Counted from the stretch's first letter, positions 41,828 to 51,789 are shown. The stretch: DNA of 58,261 bases from Nitrospirota bacterium (GCA_016208965.1 JACQXB010000006.1:1-58261), one strand, 5' to 3'. The notes: generated by a model not told the origin, from the sequence alone. A program made the numbers and translations.

Positions 41828-43714
41828 TTACTCTTTAAGAAAGAGCTTCCTGATATCGCCAACGCGAAGTGTAATCTTATTACTATCAAGATACTCCAGA
41901 AAAGGCAGTGCGTACTTTCTTGAGGTATTCAGCATATCACGGAATTCTGCGACAGTCATCTCCTGTTTTGTCTTAAAGAAATTTTTAAGGCTCTCTATCA
42001 TTTTATTGCAGCTTACTGCTGAAATGTAGACAGAATCATTTATCCTTACAAGGCTTCCCTCTCCTGCCATAATCCTTAGGAGCTCACCAAGTTCTTTGTC
42101 GCTTACTGATAATGTCTTTGTAAGTTCTTCTTTTAAAGGCGGCTGAAAAGCGTGGCTCTCTATGACTTTTAGGATTTTGTCTTTTACTGCCTTCTTGTCG
42201 TCACTTAAAGAGATATTGAATGACTTTAATCTTACAATCTCTCTTTCAACTACAATATCTTTTGTTATTTTAAGAAGTTCATCAAAATAACCATGCTCAA
42301 TTCCCTTAAAGACCGTATTCAGCTCACCCTTAGGGAAGCCGGGTTTTAAAGAATTCTTCTTGTGAAAATCACTAAGGACTAAAGATATCTTCTGAGAAAA
42401 TTCTTTAAAGGCATTTTTGTGTAAAAGCCTCTCTGCTGTTTGAATTATCTCGCCCTTTTTTATCAACTGATTAACTGCATTGTCTATCTCAGGGATTTCT
42501 TCATTAATCCAGCCGTGAAGTTCAGAAAGACTTATGCCGTTAATTCCATATTGAAAAATTTTTGCGGATAATTTTTCCTCAAGGCTTCCATTTTTTAAAA
42601 TCTTAAGGTCATCAATTTTGTCTTTTCTTCTCCTCCGTCTTGGCAAAGGGTCAATAATCCCTCCGCCGCCTATTGTCTGAAGCGGAGAAAACCGCCTGAT
42701 GATGTATCTGTCTTTAGACATTGCTACAACAGGAGACTTTAGCCTTATCTGGCAGTATGCCCTGTCTCCCGGCTTAAGCGATTCTTTTTCATAAAGGATA
42801 ATTCTTCCTGTGAGCTCTGATGTGCCTGTATAAAAATGTACAAGGTTTTTATTTTTAAGTTTTGTCTCAGCGTCCTTTAATAATTCAATCTCTGCATCAA
42901 GCACAGATGTTAGCTTAATTTCTTCAGGCATTGTAAGCACATCCCCCCTATGAATATCTTCCTTTGAAACGCCCTGAAGATTTACAGCAACCCTTTGACC
43001 TGCATAAGCAGTTTTTACTGCCTCGCCATGACTTTGAAGTCCTCTGACTTTTGTCTTTATGCCCTTTGAAAGTATTTCAACAGGTGCGTCAACAGAAATG
43101 CTTCCTGAAATAGCAGTGCCTGTAACAACAGTGCCAAAGCCTTTGAGGGTAAACACCCTGTCCACAGGAAGCCTGAATAAACCCCTTACAGGTTTTGGCT
43201 TAATGCTTTGTGCAACATCTCGTATTTTTTCTTTTAGAAGCTTTATGTTTTCTCCTGTCTTTGCTGACACAGGTATTAGAGGCGAGTCTTCAAGAAAAGT
43301 TCCTTTTACAAAATTTTTTATGTCCTCTGAAATGAGATTAAGCCAGTCTTTTTCAACAATGTCCGCCTTGGTTATGGCTATTAATCCTTTTTTGGCCTTA
43401 AGCAGATCGCAGATAGCAAGGTGCTCTTTGCTTTGAGGCATTATGCCTTCGTCAGCAGCAATAACCATAAGCACTATATCAATCCCGCCTGCGCCTGCAA
43501 GCATATTTTTTATTAATCTCTCATGCCCGGGCACATCTACTATGCCAACCCTAAGACCGTCAGAATAATTTAAGTGGGCAAAGCCAAGGTCAATTGTAAT
43601 GCCGCGCTCTTTCTCTTCCTTAAGCCTGTCAGAGTCAATGCCTGTTAAAGCCTTAACAAGAGAACTCTTCCCATGGTCAATATGACCTGCTGTGCCGAGA
43701 ATTATGTAATGCAT
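41828..43714 (-). CDS. selB: Selenocysteine-specific elongation factor SelB
   Basis: 628 residues. EF-Tu-like GTPase ([14 protein letters not shown]-loop, [14 protein letters not shown]3, TKAD G4), two beta-barrel domains, then four C-terminal winged helices that bind the SECIS hairpin. Delivers Sec-tRNA to UGA codons. Length and domains complete. Transcribed alone toward the tRNA-Sec cluster. Confidence 0.96.
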   Translation of the reverse strand: MHYIILGTAGHIDHGKSSLVKALTGIDSDRLKEEKERGITIDLGFAHLNYSDGLRVGIVDVPGHERLIKNMLAGAGGIDIVLMVIAADEGIMPQSKEHLAICDLLKAKKGLIAITKADIVEKDWLNLISEDIKNFVKGTFLEDSPLIPVSAKTGENIKLLKEKIRDVAQSIKPKPVRGLFRLPVDRVFTLKGFGTVVTGTAISGSISVDAPVEILSKGIKTKVRGLQSHGEAVKTAYAGQRVAVNLQGVSKEDIHRGDVLTMPEEIKLTSVLDAEIELLKDAETKLKNKNLVHFYTGTSELTGRIILYEKESLKPGDRAYCQIRLKSPVVAMSKDRYIIRRFSPLQTIGGGGIIDPLPRRRRRKDKIDDLKILKNGSLEEKLSAKIFQYGINGISLSELHGWINEEIPEIDNAVNQLIKKGEIIQTAERLLHKNAFKEFSQKISLVLSDFHKKNSLKPGFPKGELNTVFKGIEHGYFDELLKITKDIVVEREIVRLKSFNISLSDDKKAVKDKILKVIESHAFQPPLKEELTKTLSVSDKELGELLRIMAGEGSLVRINDSVYISAVSCNKMIESLKNFFKTKQEMTVAEFRDMLNTSRKYALPFLEYLDSNKITLRVGDIRKLFLKE

Positions 43715-43781
43715 ATTAAAAAGGAAAACTTATTGGTGACACCATAAAATAAATTTTTGAGCAATGTCTGCTTTATATGGC

Positions 43782-44162
43782 TTAAACCGATACAGGTATC
43801 TCCAGTAAAATCTTATCATACCTTACAATCGGAGTTGTTTTTTCTCTTCCTTCTTTTGCCTTCTTCAACTCTATAAGCCCCATCTTTGCCAGGAATTGGA
43901 CATCATCAAAAGTATTTTTTATGTCTCTATGAAGCATCTTTGCAAGTGCGTAGATTGATTGAGGATGGTCTTTTTTAATGGTTTTCAGGATTCTTAATCT
44001 CTCCTCTGTCAGCACTTTTTTCATAGCCTCAAGATTTTCAAAGGAAATACCCTCATGCTTCTTTACCTTCTCGCCCCTTTCCAGCTTTTTCCATACCTCC
44101 TTGACCTCTTTAAAGAGTTCCGCATCAGATTTTATCGCTATTTTTATGTTTTTAACCTTCAT
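43782..44162 (-). CDS. TumA-like antitoxin (HVO_A0114-type HTH)
   Basis: 126 residues. Winged-helix pattern in the middle: LTEERLRILKTIKKDHPQSIYALAKMLHRDIKNTFDDVQFLAKMGLIELKK. It resembles the HVO_A0114 DNA-binding family that pairs with DUF6516/TumE toxins. Overlaps the upstream toxin gene by four bases. Confidence 0.75.
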   Translation of the reverse strand: MKVKNIKIAIKSDAELFKEVKEVWKKLERGEKVKKHEGISFENLEAMKKVLTEERLRILKTIKKDHPQSIYALAKMLHRDIKNTFDDVQFLAKMGLIELKKAKEGREKTTPIVRYDKILLEIPVSV

Positions 44163-44446
44163 AGTCGCCCCTCCTTAAATTGTTCAATGTCTTTTTTAAA
44201 ATCGCTCCAGAGTTTATCTAACCCACGAAATTTGTAAGGATATTCTTTGTCCCTGTAATGATAATGGTCTCCTTTCTTCTCTGCATTATCATAACCAATA
44301 ACTCTTTCATCTTTAACTATGTATGAAAAAGAATACTTCAGTCCATGAGGTTTGTCTTCACTTTCCGGCACTTTCCATATCTTTATCTCCTGTAACGAAC
44401 CATCTGTAAAATATCTTTTCTCATGAAAGACAAGCCCTGCCTTCAT
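44159..44446 (-). CDS. TumE-like toxin (DUF6516)
   Basis: 95 residues. EIKIWKVPESEDKPHGLKYSFSYIVKDERVIGYDNAEKKGDHYHYRDKEYPYKFRGLDKLWSDF matches DUF6516, with the characteristic G-Y-D-N-x-x-x-K-G-D-H-x-H. First gene of a two-gene toxin-antitoxin unit. Biochemical action not known to me. Confidence 0.78.
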   Translation of the reverse strand: MKAGLVFHEKRYFTDGSLQEIKIWKVPESEDKPHGLKYSFSYIVKDERVIGYDNAEKKGDHYHYRDKEYPYKFRGLDKLWSDFKKDIEQFKEGRL

Positions 44447-44529
44447 ATTGGTTTAAGTATACCAAATATTGAATGTGTGAGTCAACGGGAGAAAGCAAAG
44501 CCTTTACAACCTTCATCTATATGTTACCT

Positions 44530-44751
44530 AAATTGAGCGATTCTTTAGTAAAAATCTTATTTAATCAAAGTATTTTGAAGAAAATGCAACTACCCACCGA
44601 GTGTCATTCTCTGGCTTGACCAGAGAATCCAGACACCGTCCCCGCGAAAGCGGGGAACTATATTATAAGGGAATAGGTTCCCATTTACATGGGAAACCCT
44701 GGATTCTCCGATTGAATCGGGGAATGACAAAGTATAAGAATCGCTCAATTT
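44530..44751. repeat. TGTCAT/ATCCAG palindrome array, copy D, inside perfect 15-bp arms
   Basis: Core 44602-44729 contains three hairpin units (TCTCTGG/CCAGAGA, CCCCGCG/CGCGGGG-type, and CTCCGATTGAATCGGGGA) starting TGTCAT and ending ATGACA. Outer arms AAATTGAGCGATTCT (44530-44544) and AGAATCGCTCAATTT (44737-44751) are perfect and occur nowhere else in the window. The rest of the 44447-44965 gap shows no gene. Confidence 0.85.
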
Positions 44752-44965
44752 GGATGTTGAAGCTGTAGAATAACCCCTCATTGAAAATTTGTGAGGGAAC
44801 GAGCAAAAAAATGAATGCGTAAAATGCGCTGTATTGAACGATCTCAAGGCCGGGAGGGGTAAAGTGACCCCCGAAAACTAAGGGTTTCGAACTCAAGGGG
44901 ACTTATTCTACAGACTCGTTATATAATTAGGCATCAATAGAGTCAGGTAAAGGGGGTTTATTATA

Positions 44966-45190
44966 ATGTTTAAGACCTTAGAGGCTATATATGAAAATGG
45001 GGTTTTTAAGCCAACAAAAAAGGTTACAATTCCTGAACATAGCAAAAAACTAATAATATCTCCAGAAAAAGAATGGGTAAGGGAGATAAAATCTTTACTT
45101 AAAAAAGTCCATAGCAGAACAAAAAAATTCCCTTCAGAAGAAATCGAAAAGGATATAACCCTTGCCTCAAAAGAAAAATGCCGAGGCTGA
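44966..45190 (+). CDS. DUF104 antitoxin (AF2212-like), orphan
   Basis: 74 residues. MFKTLEAIYENGVFKPTKKVTIPEHSKKLIIS is the DUF104 antitoxin N-terminus, which pairs with PIN toxins. No PIN gene follows; 70 bp of unremarkable DNA separates it from convergent xseB. Likely a remnant antitoxin. Confidence 0.8.
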   Translation: MFKTLEAIYENGVFKPTKKVTIPEHSKKLIISPEKEWVREIKSLLKKVHSRTKKFPSEEIEKDITLASKEKCRG

Positions 45191-45261
45191 TATTCCACTT
45201 ATGGATTATCTCTGATTCAAGCCATTGTTAGGTGCCATTTTTTATTTATTGTTTTATCTGT

Positions 45262-45483
45262 TTATTGTGTATTATTATTGCCTTCTGTTGATTCCAATTC
45301 CTTCAATATTTTATTCACATCTTCTTCTGTCGATGTAAGCTTAGATTTACATATTTTGATTAATTGAGCAGCTCTTTTCACTTTTTCAGAAAGTTCATCA
45401 ACAGAAATTTGTCCTCTCTCTATTTCTGAAACAATCCGCTGCAACTCTTGAAAAGCGTCTGCATAATTAGTTTCGTCGTTCAT
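45262..45483 (-). CDS. xseB: Exodeoxyribonuclease VII small subunit
   Basis: 73 residues, helical: YADAFQELQRIVSEIERGQISVDELSEKVKRAAQLIKICKSKLTSTEEDVNKILKEL is the XseB pattern. Start overlaps the xseA stop by four bases. Sequence flavour (E-R-G-Q-I-S-V-D-E-L) is that of Bacteroidota XseB. Confidence 0.9.
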   Translation of the reverse strand: MNDETNYADAFQELQRIVSEIERGQISVDELSEKVKRAAQLIKICKSKLTSTEEDVNKILKELESTEGNNNTQ

Positions 45484-46817
45484 AATTCGTCTGATTTTTT
45501 AACCGATTTTACATTGCTAATTATATTCCCGTCAACTACAAGAGTGTTTAAGATGTCGCCTTCTTTAACTTGCTGATAACTTTTAATAGCTGCCCCATTG
45601 AGGAGTGTTATAGTATATCCCCTCTTCAATATATTTATTGGACTCATTATGCTAATACTTTTTTCATAATTATTCACTGCCAAATGTGTTTGATTAAGAT
45701 GTGAAACAACATCTTTTTTTAAGTTTATGATGATTTGTTTAATCTGCTGTTTAATATTTTTATAAAAAAAATTCGATTGTTGAAGTAACGTTTTAAATTG
45801 AACATTGATTTCATTATTATTTTTTATGAGCATATTGACAGGCAATGAACAAAAACATCTTACTGCATATTGAAATTCCCGTTTCTCGTCTTTTATTATC
45901 CTCTTGGTTTTATCAATTAGTTTTTCCTCTGATTTTTGAAGTAAATCAGAAAAATTATGAAACTTCTGAAGTAAATACCCACCTAATGCTGTTGGTGTGA
46001 TTGCGTTTTCATATGCAATCATTTCAATTACGGTTTCATTTGTTGCGTGTCCTATCCCAGTAATAACAGGTATAGGAAATAAAGCAACCTCTCTTGAAAG
46101 AAAAAAATTATTATAACACGATAAGCCAATATCACCACCACCACCTCTAATAATTGCAACCACATCAAAATGGTGAATTACTTTTTTAATTCTTTTTAAT
46201 TGACTGCTTATTGATTCAACGGCTTTTTCACCTTGTAGAAGAGCAGGGAAAAGAAAATGGAAAAACTTATAACGCGATGGGTTGTCATTAATTACTTTCA
46301 GGAAATCTGCGTACCCCTTGCTTGTCTCAACGGAAATAATTGCAATTCTCTGCGGCAATAAAGGAATTTTATGTTCTTTATTTTTGTTAAAGATTCCTTC
46401 TTTCTTGATTTTTTCAATCGTTTCAAGTTTTTCTCTTTCAAGTTCACCCAATGAAAAACTTGGGTCAATATCAATTATTCTCAAACCAAGTCCGTATACA
46501 GGGTCATAAGTTATTCTCGCAGAGAAAAGAATTTTTATTCCGTCCTTTAAGGGTTCTTTTAATACTTTTTGAAAGTTGTTGCTAATTCTCATGTAATCAT
46601 CTTTCCAGAGATTTGATTTAATTTGAGCAATGACTTTTCCGTCTTTTTTTTCTACAAGTTCGGGATAGCAATGTCCTGAGAGCGGGTAATAATTCAGTTT
46701 ACTCATTTCGGCTTTTATCCAAAAAGGACTTTTGTATCTTTCTGAAAGTGTCGTCTGAATACTTTGAGTAATTTCCAATAAAGAGAATATAGTTTTATTG
46801 TTTGCTTTTTCTATCAT
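45480..46817 (-). CDS. xseA: Exodeoxyribonuclease VII large subunit, Bacteroidota-like
   Basis: 445 residues. OB-fold N-terminal domain (PFWIKAEMSKLNYYPLSGHCYPELVEKKDGK), catalytic core with IIRGGGGDIGLSCYNNFFLSREVALFPIPVITGIGHATNETVIEM, and a C-terminal coiled coil. The N-terminal words are those of Bacteroidota XseA, unlike the usual proteobacterial/Nitrospirota form (W-V-x-G-E-I-S-N). Notably AT-rich with Asn/Lys/Ile-rich coding. Degrades single-stranded DNA with XseB. Likely acquired horizontally. Confidence 0.92.
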   Translation of the reverse strand: MIEKANNKTIFSLLEITQSIQTTLSERYKSPFWIKAEMSKLNYYPLSGHCYPELVEKKDGKVIAQIKSNLWKDDYMRISNNFQKVLKEPLKDGIKILFSARITYDPVYGLGLRIIDIDPSFSLGELEREKLETIEKIKKEGIFNKNKEHKIPLLPQRIAIISVETSKGYADFLKVINDNPSRYKFFHFLFPALLQGEKAVESISSQLKRIKKVIHHFDVVAIIRGGGGDIGLSCYNNFFLSREVALFPIPVITGIGHATNETVIEMIAYENAITPTALGGYLLQKFHNFSDLLQKSEEKLIDKTKRIIKDEKREFQYAVRCFCSLPVNMLIKNNNEINVQFKTLLQQSNFFYKNIKQQIKQIIINLKKDVVSHLNQTHLAVNNYEKSISIMSPINILKRGYTITLLNGAAIKSYQQVKEGDILNTLVVDGNIISNVKSVKKSDEL

Positions 46818-46921
46818 ATTACAGTGTCAGGTTGGTCGTTTCTAAAATGGCCTGTAACTCTTTCATAGGCAAATAGCCCGCTTTTTATACAAACTGTTCG
46901 TTTGTTTCCCTTTTATCAATT

Positions 46922-48337
46922 CTATGTAACTAAAGCTGTCTTTACACAATTAACTAGACTCTTAATCTCTCTATCCCCCACTGTCCTTGCATCAATAAGC
47001 AGGGCGTCATCTTTAATCCTTGCAATTACAGGAGGCTCACCTATTCTCAATCTTTCTTCTAATTCGTTAACAGAAATATTGACAGGTTTGATTGATACCA
47101 CGAAAGTTGGGAAGTTTACCTCGGGCAGAGAGCCACCGCCTGCATGGGACTGGTCTTTTATGACTTCTACCAATGCCTGATTACCGATGTCTTTCCTCAA
47201 AGAGACATGAATTTTTTTAGCCCGTTTTTTAATCACATCTATGGATTGGGTAAGCATACAGAGTGTAGGGATTTCTTTTACTGCCTTTTCTTCATCAAGA
47301 TACTGCATAAGTGTTGCCTCAAGGGATGCGAGGCTTAATTTATCTATCCTTACTGCCCTCAAAAGCGGGTTTTTCTGGAGCTTTTGGACAAATTTCTCTT
47401 TACCAACAATTATTCCAGCCTGAGGGCCGCCTAAAAGTTTATCTCCACTAAAGGTAACTATATCTACCCCTGTCTTAATAATACTCTGAACCGTAGGTTC
47501 TCCATGTATTCCATATTTTTCTAAATCAATCATACAGCCACTTCCAAGATCTGCCATCACTGGAATCTTATATTCCCTGCCGAGTTTAACAAGTTCCTCT
47601 ACTGATACTTCCTCTGTAAACCCGATTAATTTATAATTACTCTGATGCACCTTAAGAAGCATCACTGTATTTCCGCACAGGGCATTCTCATAGTCATAAA
47701 GATGCGTTTTGTTTGTTGTCCCAACTTCTCTTAAGATTGCACTACTTGCCCTCATTACCTCTGGAATCCTGAAAGAACCACCTATCTCTACAAGCTCACC
47801 CCTTGATACAATCACCTCTCTGTCCTTTGCAAATGTATTTAGACAGAGAAGAACAGCAGCAGCATTATTATTTACAACAAGGGCGTCCCCTGCTCCGCTT
47901 AACTCTTTCAGAATAGGCTTTATATGGGAGTATCTCTTACCCCTTTTCCCCTCCTGGAGTTCATATTCAAGGTTTGAATAACTACCTGCTATAAGGTTTA
48001 TATTCTCAACTGCCTTTTCAGAAAGTACAGCCCTTCCAAGGTTTGTATGAATCACTACCCCTGTTGCATTTATCAGCGGCTTTAATTTATATGCAGATAG
48101 TTCTTTAATTGTCTGATCAATATCAGGAGAAATTGTGCCAATAGACAATTCTCTGGATAGACCACCTTTGAGTATTTCTTTTCGTTTTATCTCAAGCACA
48201 TACCTTATAGCCCTTAGAACTATCTTCCTCGGATAGGACTCAAGCCACTTTTTAGAATAAGGGCTTTTCAGGAATTCATCAACAGACGGTATTTCTGAGA
48301 GAAGTTTTTGTTTTGTTTGCATTGTTTTTTCTAACAC
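46922..48337 (-). CDS. selA: L-seryl-tRNA(Sec) selenium transferase SelA
   Basis: 471 residues. PLP-dependent conversion of Ser-tRNA(Sec) to Sec-tRNA(Sec) using selenophosphate. N-terminal LPSVDEFLKSP, INATGVVIHTNLGRAVLSE, VNNNAAAVLLCLNTFA, REVGTTNKTHLYDYENA and the PLP lysine in TFSGDKLLGGPQAGII are intact. With selB and tRNA-Sec in the same 8-kb stretch the selenocysteine machinery lacks only selD in the window. Confidence 0.96.
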   Translation of the reverse strand: MLEKTMQTKQKLLSEIPSVDEFLKSPYSKKWLESYPRKIVLRAIRYVLEIKRKEILKGGLSRELSIGTISPDIDQTIKELSAYKLKPLINATGVVIHTNLGRAVLSEKAVENINLIAGSYSNLEYELQEGKRGKRYSHIKPILKELSGAGDALVVNNNAAAVLLCLNTFAKDREVIVSRGELVEIGGSFRIPEVMRASSAILREVGTTNKTHLYDYENALCGNTVMLLKVHQSNYKLIGFTEEVSVEELVKLGREYKIPVMADLGSGCMIDLEKYGIHGEPTVQSIIKTGVDIVTFSGDKLLGGPQAGIIVGKEKFVQKLQKNPLLRAVRIDKLSLASLEATLMQYLDEEKAVKEIPTLCMLTQSIDVIKKRAKKIHVSLRKDIGNQALVEVIKDQSHAGGGSLPEVNFPTFVVSIKPVNISVNELEERLRIGEPPVIARIKDDALLIDARTVGDREIKSLVNCVKTALVT

Positions 48338-48438
48338 AATGTGGACGCCGTGGTCAAGTCATATTAAGTCCTTATGACTCAAATCATACATCCCGAGATG
48401 CTTTTATGCCATAATATAAATGTAAAACAGGTTTCGAG

Positions 48439-48610
48439 GATTTCAAGGGTTCCATGGTTCGAGTGATTAAGAATGCAAAAATCAAAAATCAAAATGCAAA
48501 ATTAAGGAGTTTTTTTAATTTAAAATCAATTTTTTCCACAATTTTGATATTTGATTTTTGATTTTTAATTTTTTACTTGAATCCTTGACCACTATGCTCC
48601 TTGAATCCTA
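48439..48610. repeat. AT-rich nested palindromic repeat
   Basis: Outer words GGATTTCAAGGG and CCTTGAATCC; inner AAAATCAAAAATCAAAATGC against GATTTTTGATTTTTAATT. Fills the gap between divergent selA and the zinc-ribbon gene. No gene. Confidence 0.6.
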
Positions 48611-48627
48611 TTTATGTGAGGTAAAAA

Positions 48628-48870
48628 ATGTTTAAAGAAGGCTGTCCCGGAAGCAAAGAAATAAAGCATCCTAAACCAGAAGATATAAAATGCCAGCACT
48701 GTGGCAAAGTTATTGAAATATGGTCCGATGAGATAGAGGTAAAATGCAAATACTGTGAGAAAATAACCACAAGACCGCTTGGAGTCACCTGCATAGAGTG
48801 GTGTGCCTTTGCAAAAGAATGTGTGGGCGAGGAGAAATACAGCCGCCTTAAATCAAAGACCTCTAAATAG
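48628..48870 (+). CDS. Small zinc-ribbon protein
   Basis: 80 residues. CQHCGKVIEIWSDEIEVKCKYCEKITTRPLGVTCIEWCAFAKECVG: two C-x2-C pairs forming a rubredoxin-like knuckle, then a C-x3-C-x5-C motif. GAGGT before the ATG. Conserved-looking small protein of unknown function. Confidence 0.75.
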   Translation: MFKEGCPGSKEIKHPKPEDIKCQHCGKVIEIWSDEIEVKCKYCEKITTRPLGVTCIEWCAFAKECVGEEKYSRLKSKTSK

Positions 48871-49146
48871 CTATAAATTTATCCCCTTTTCCTTTGCGAA
48901 ATTTTTTATTATCATAATCGCGCTGTGAAGCCTCTGAAGTCTCATATTTCTTGACCTTATGCCCGTTACATCGTTAAACGGGAATTTTTCTCCTCTTATT
49001 TCTGTATGCACCTTCATGACATTTTGATAAAGCACCTTTACAGATTCTGCATCAAGAGGTTTCAGGAATAAAGGATTTATAAATACATATCCTTCTGCAA
49101 CATCCTTTGCAGTAGCAAGAAGACTCTTACCCCTTATGCTAATCAT
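48871..49146 (-). CDS. Conserved hypothetical protein next to tatC
   Basis: 91 residues, soluble, ending immediately beside the stop of the convergent zinc-ribbon gene. IRGKSLLATAKDVAEGYVFINPLFLKPLDAESVKVLYQNVMKVHTEIRGEKFPFNDVTGIRSRNMRLQRLHSAIMIIKNFAKEKG; no recognised domain. Its start overlaps the tatC end by 8 bases, so it is translated with tatC. Confidence 0.7.
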   Translation of the reverse strand: MISIRGKSLLATAKDVAEGYVFINPLFLKPLDAESVKVLYQNVMKVHTEIRGEKFPFNDVTGIRSRNMRLQRLHSAIMIIKNFAKEKGINL

Positions 49147-49945
49147 TTCCTTTCTTCGTTATAGATGTGCTTTCAGATTTTTTTCTGTTAAAAATCCTTG
49201 AGGCCCATATACCTGCTTCATAAAGCAATATGATAGGTCCTGCCATCAGTATTTGATTAAATGCATCGGGCGTGGGCGTAAGCAGGGCTGCAAGAATAAA
49301 CGCCAGAATTACTGCATATTTCCTGTTTTTTGCCAAAGTGTCTGCTGTAACAACGCCTATCTTTGTAAGAAATACTATTACAACCGGCAGTTCAAAGACA
49401 GCGCCAAAGGCAAGGATAAATTTCAAGCAAAAATCCATATAGTTGCCTACAGACAACATGGGTTTCAGTGTCTCTGTCTTATATGTAAGCAGGAAGTTCA
49501 TTGCAAACGGAAGAACTAATAAAAAACAAAATAATGCGCCAATCAAAAAAAGGGACGTCATGATAGCCATGAGCGGAATAGCATATTTTTTCTCCTTTAA
49601 TAATAGACCGGGACCAGCAAACCTCCAGAACTCATACAGAATAACCGGAGAAGTTAAAATAAGTCCGCTTATAGCCGATATCTTCATGTGCATCCAAAAT
49701 GCCTCTGCCGGTGCAAGAAACACAAGGTTTATATTTGGATTTTTAGAATCTTCAAAGAATATAAAAGGACTTGTAATTGAAAATGTTAAAGTCTTCTTTA
49801 GAGGCACAGTAAGTATATGAAATATATATTCGGAATAATAAAAGCAGATTCCAAAACCAATGAAAATCGCAATAATAGATACAAGAAGCCTCTTTCTTAG
49901 TTCGGTAAGGTGTTCTGTGAGGGGCATCTTATCAGGTGCTGGCAT
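49139..49945 (-). CDS. tatC: Sec-independent protein translocase TatC
   Basis: 268 residues, six membrane helices. MPLTEHLTELRKRLL, FWRFAGPGLLLKEKKYA and PVVIVFLTKIGVV match the family, including the P-L-x-x-H-L-x-E-L-R cytoplasmic signature that binds twin-arginine signals. Overlaps tatA by 14 bases. Confidence 0.95.
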   Translation of the reverse strand: MPAPDKMPLTEHLTELRKRLLVSIIAIFIGFGICFYYSEYIFHILTVPLKKTLTFSITSPFIFFEDSKNPNINLVFLAPAEAFWMHMKISAISGLILTSPVILYEFWRFAGPGLLLKEKKYAIPLMAIMTSLFLIGALFCFLLVLPFAMNFLLTYKTETLKPMLSVGNYMDFCLKFILAFGAVFELPVVIVFLTKIGVVTADTLAKNRKYAVILAFILAALLTPTPDAFNQILMAGPIILLYEAGIWASRIFNRKKSESTSITKKGND

Positions 49946-50219
49946 CTTTCGTCTTTTCCTTGTCTTCTTTTTGATTATCCATATTTTGGTCTGATTCAGT
50001 TTTCATGAGTGAAGAGGGAAGCCCTGAGACATCCTTCTTTACTCCTTCAACCTCATCTTCCACTTCATCTATTGATTCTTTTACACCCTGAACTGCTGTC
50101 TTTAATTCCCTGAGAGCCTTGCCTACTGTCCTGCTTAACTCTGGGAGCCTTTTAGGCCCAAACACCAGAATCGCCACTACAAAAATCACTATTAACTCCT
50201 GAAAACCAAGGTCAAGCAT
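49932..50219 (-). CDS. tatA: Twin-arginine translocase subunit TatA/TatB
   Basis: 95 residues from the ATG at 50219 (the frame opens upstream inside purF). MLDLGFQELIVIFVVAILVFGPKRLPELSRTVGKALRELK: short membrane helix, F-G-P-K-x-L-P-E hinge, amphipathic helix, then acidic tail (VEDEVEGVKKD). The D-x-G-F-x-E-L start is TatB-like, the hinge is common to both. Seventeen bases after purF. Confidence 0.92.
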   Translation of the reverse strand: MLDLGFQELIVIFVVAILVFGPKRLPELSRTVGKALRELKTAVQGVKESIDEVEDEVEGVKKDVSGLPSSLMKTESDQNMDNQKEDKEKTKDAST

Positions 50220-50235
50220 AATTATTTGCCCCCGA

Positions 50236-51684
50236 TTAAAAAAGCGCCATCTGCTCTGTCTTCTCTGAAGAAGAAAAAACAGGATAGTTATTATTAAAAC
50301 ATGCAGTACAATAGTCTGATGGATTTGGCACAACAGTTAACAGTCCATCAAGGCTCAGGTAATTCAAGCTGTCAGCAGTAGTGTGTTTTCTTATCTCTTC
50401 AACACTGTGAGTAGCTGCTATAAGTTCCTTTCTTGTTGGTGTATCAATACCGTAAAAACAGGGACCTATAGTTGGAGGAGAACTTATCCTCATATGGACT
50501 TCTTTAGCGCCGCCACCTTCTTTTATCATTTTAATAATCTTTTTGCTCGTTGTACCCCTTACAATTGAATCATCAATAACTAAAATCCTCTTGCCCTGAA
50601 GAAGCTTCCGAACAGGGTTTAATTTTAACTTTACCCCAAAATGTCTTATAGCCTGCCGAGGCTCTATAAATGTGCGACCTACATAATGATTCCTTATAAG
50701 CCCAAATTCAAAAGGTATTTTACTTTCCTCTGCATACCCTATTGCAGCAGGCCCCCCTGAATCAGGCACTGGTATTACAAGGTCAACATCAATAGGGTTT
50801 TCCCTTGCAAGCTGACGGCCAAGTTCTTTGCGTATTCCATTTACATTAAGCCCGCCAAAGATATTGCTATCAGGCCTTGAGAAATATATAAATTCAAAAA
50901 TACAGAAGGCATACTTTTGTGGGCGGAAAGGTTTAAGCGACTTTATCCCATCTTTATTTATAATTACCATTTCCCCCGGCTCTACATCCCTCATATACTC
51001 CGCACCTATAAGGTCAAAGGCACAGGTCTCTGATGCAGTAACATAGGCGCCATCAAACTGCCCTATGCTTAGAGGTCTGAATCCATAGGGGTCTCTTATT
51101 GCAATGAGTTCATTCTCTGTCATCAGCAGCAGGCTAAAAGCGCCCTTAAGCCTTTCTACAGCATCTACAAGACGTTCATAAAGACCGCCTGCCTTTGAAT
51201 TTGCGATTAAGTGAACTATGACCTCGCTGTCAGATGTTGACTGGAATATAGCACCGTTTTCCTCCAACTCTTTCCTTAATTCAAGGGCATTTACCAGATT
51301 TCCGTTATGCGCTATTGCTAAAGAGCCCAGCGAGAAATTAACCATTATAGGCTGGACATTTTTCAGGACACTTGAACCAGCAGTTGAATAACGGTTGTGA
51401 CCTATTGCTATGTCCCCGGGCAACCGCCTCAGCCTTTTTTCACTAAAGATGTCTGCTACAAGTCCCATGGATTTCTCTATATAGAGGTGTCTCCTGTCCG
51501 AGGAGCATATACCAGCGCCTTCCTGTCCCCTGTGCTGAAGCGCATGAAGTCCTAAATATGTTAAATTTGCAGCCTCGGGATGACCATAGATACCAAAGAT
51601 TCCACATTCTTCATGAAACTTGTCTAAAGGCAGTGATGCGTAATGAGTGACAGGTAGCGAGCGAGATTTTTTTCTTGTCTTCAT
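50236..51684 (-). CDS. purF: Amidophosphoribosyltransferase PurF
   Basis: 482 residues. First committed step of purine synthesis. N-terminal nucleophile C27 in [17 protein letters not shown] after a propeptide, HRGQEGAGI, then PRTase motif [23 protein letters not shown] and [15 protein letters not shown], and the cluster/Cys tail YCTACF. The propeptide ([12 protein letters not shown]) matches a local repeat word (GTGATGCGTAATGAGTGACA), so it may be partly repeat-derived. Confidence 0.96.
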   Translation of the reverse strand: MKTRKKSRSLPVTHYASLPLDKFHEECGIFGIYGHPEAANLTYLGLHALQHRGQEGAGICSSDRRHLYIEKSMGLVADIFSEKRLRRLPGDIAIGHNRYSTAGSSVLKNVQPIMVNFSLGSLAIAHNGNLVNALELRKELEENGAIFQSTSDSEVIVHLIANSKAGGLYERLVDAVERLKGAFSLLLMTENELIAIRDPYGFRPLSIGQFDGAYVTASETCAFDLIGAEYMRDVEPGEMVIINKDGIKSLKPFRPQKYAFCIFEFIYFSRPDSNIFGGLNVNGIRKELGRQLARENPIDVDLVIPVPDSGGPAAIGYAEESKIPFEFGLIRNHYVGRTFIEPRQAIRHFGVKLKLNPVRKLLQGKRILVIDDSIVRGTTSKKIIKMIKEGGGAKEVHMRISSPPTIGPCFYGIDTPTRKELIAATHSVEEIRKHTTADSLNYLSLDGLLTVVPNPSDYCTACFNNNYPVFSSSEKTEQMALF

Positions 51685-51789
51685 AACTTAGATATTGTAT
51701 AACACGAGCCTATAAGTATATTTCATAACTGACAACGTATTTAGTATAACATTTCTTGCTGACAACTGACCCCTGACAACTATTAACTG

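Noticed and set aside
39994-48337. Selenoprotein with in-frame UGA near the sel genes
   Set aside because: No gene pair separated by a lone TGA with continuing homology and a following hairpin was seen.
50220-50333. N-terminal extension of tatA
   Set aside because: Lies within purF and would displace the TatA membrane helix from the N-terminus.
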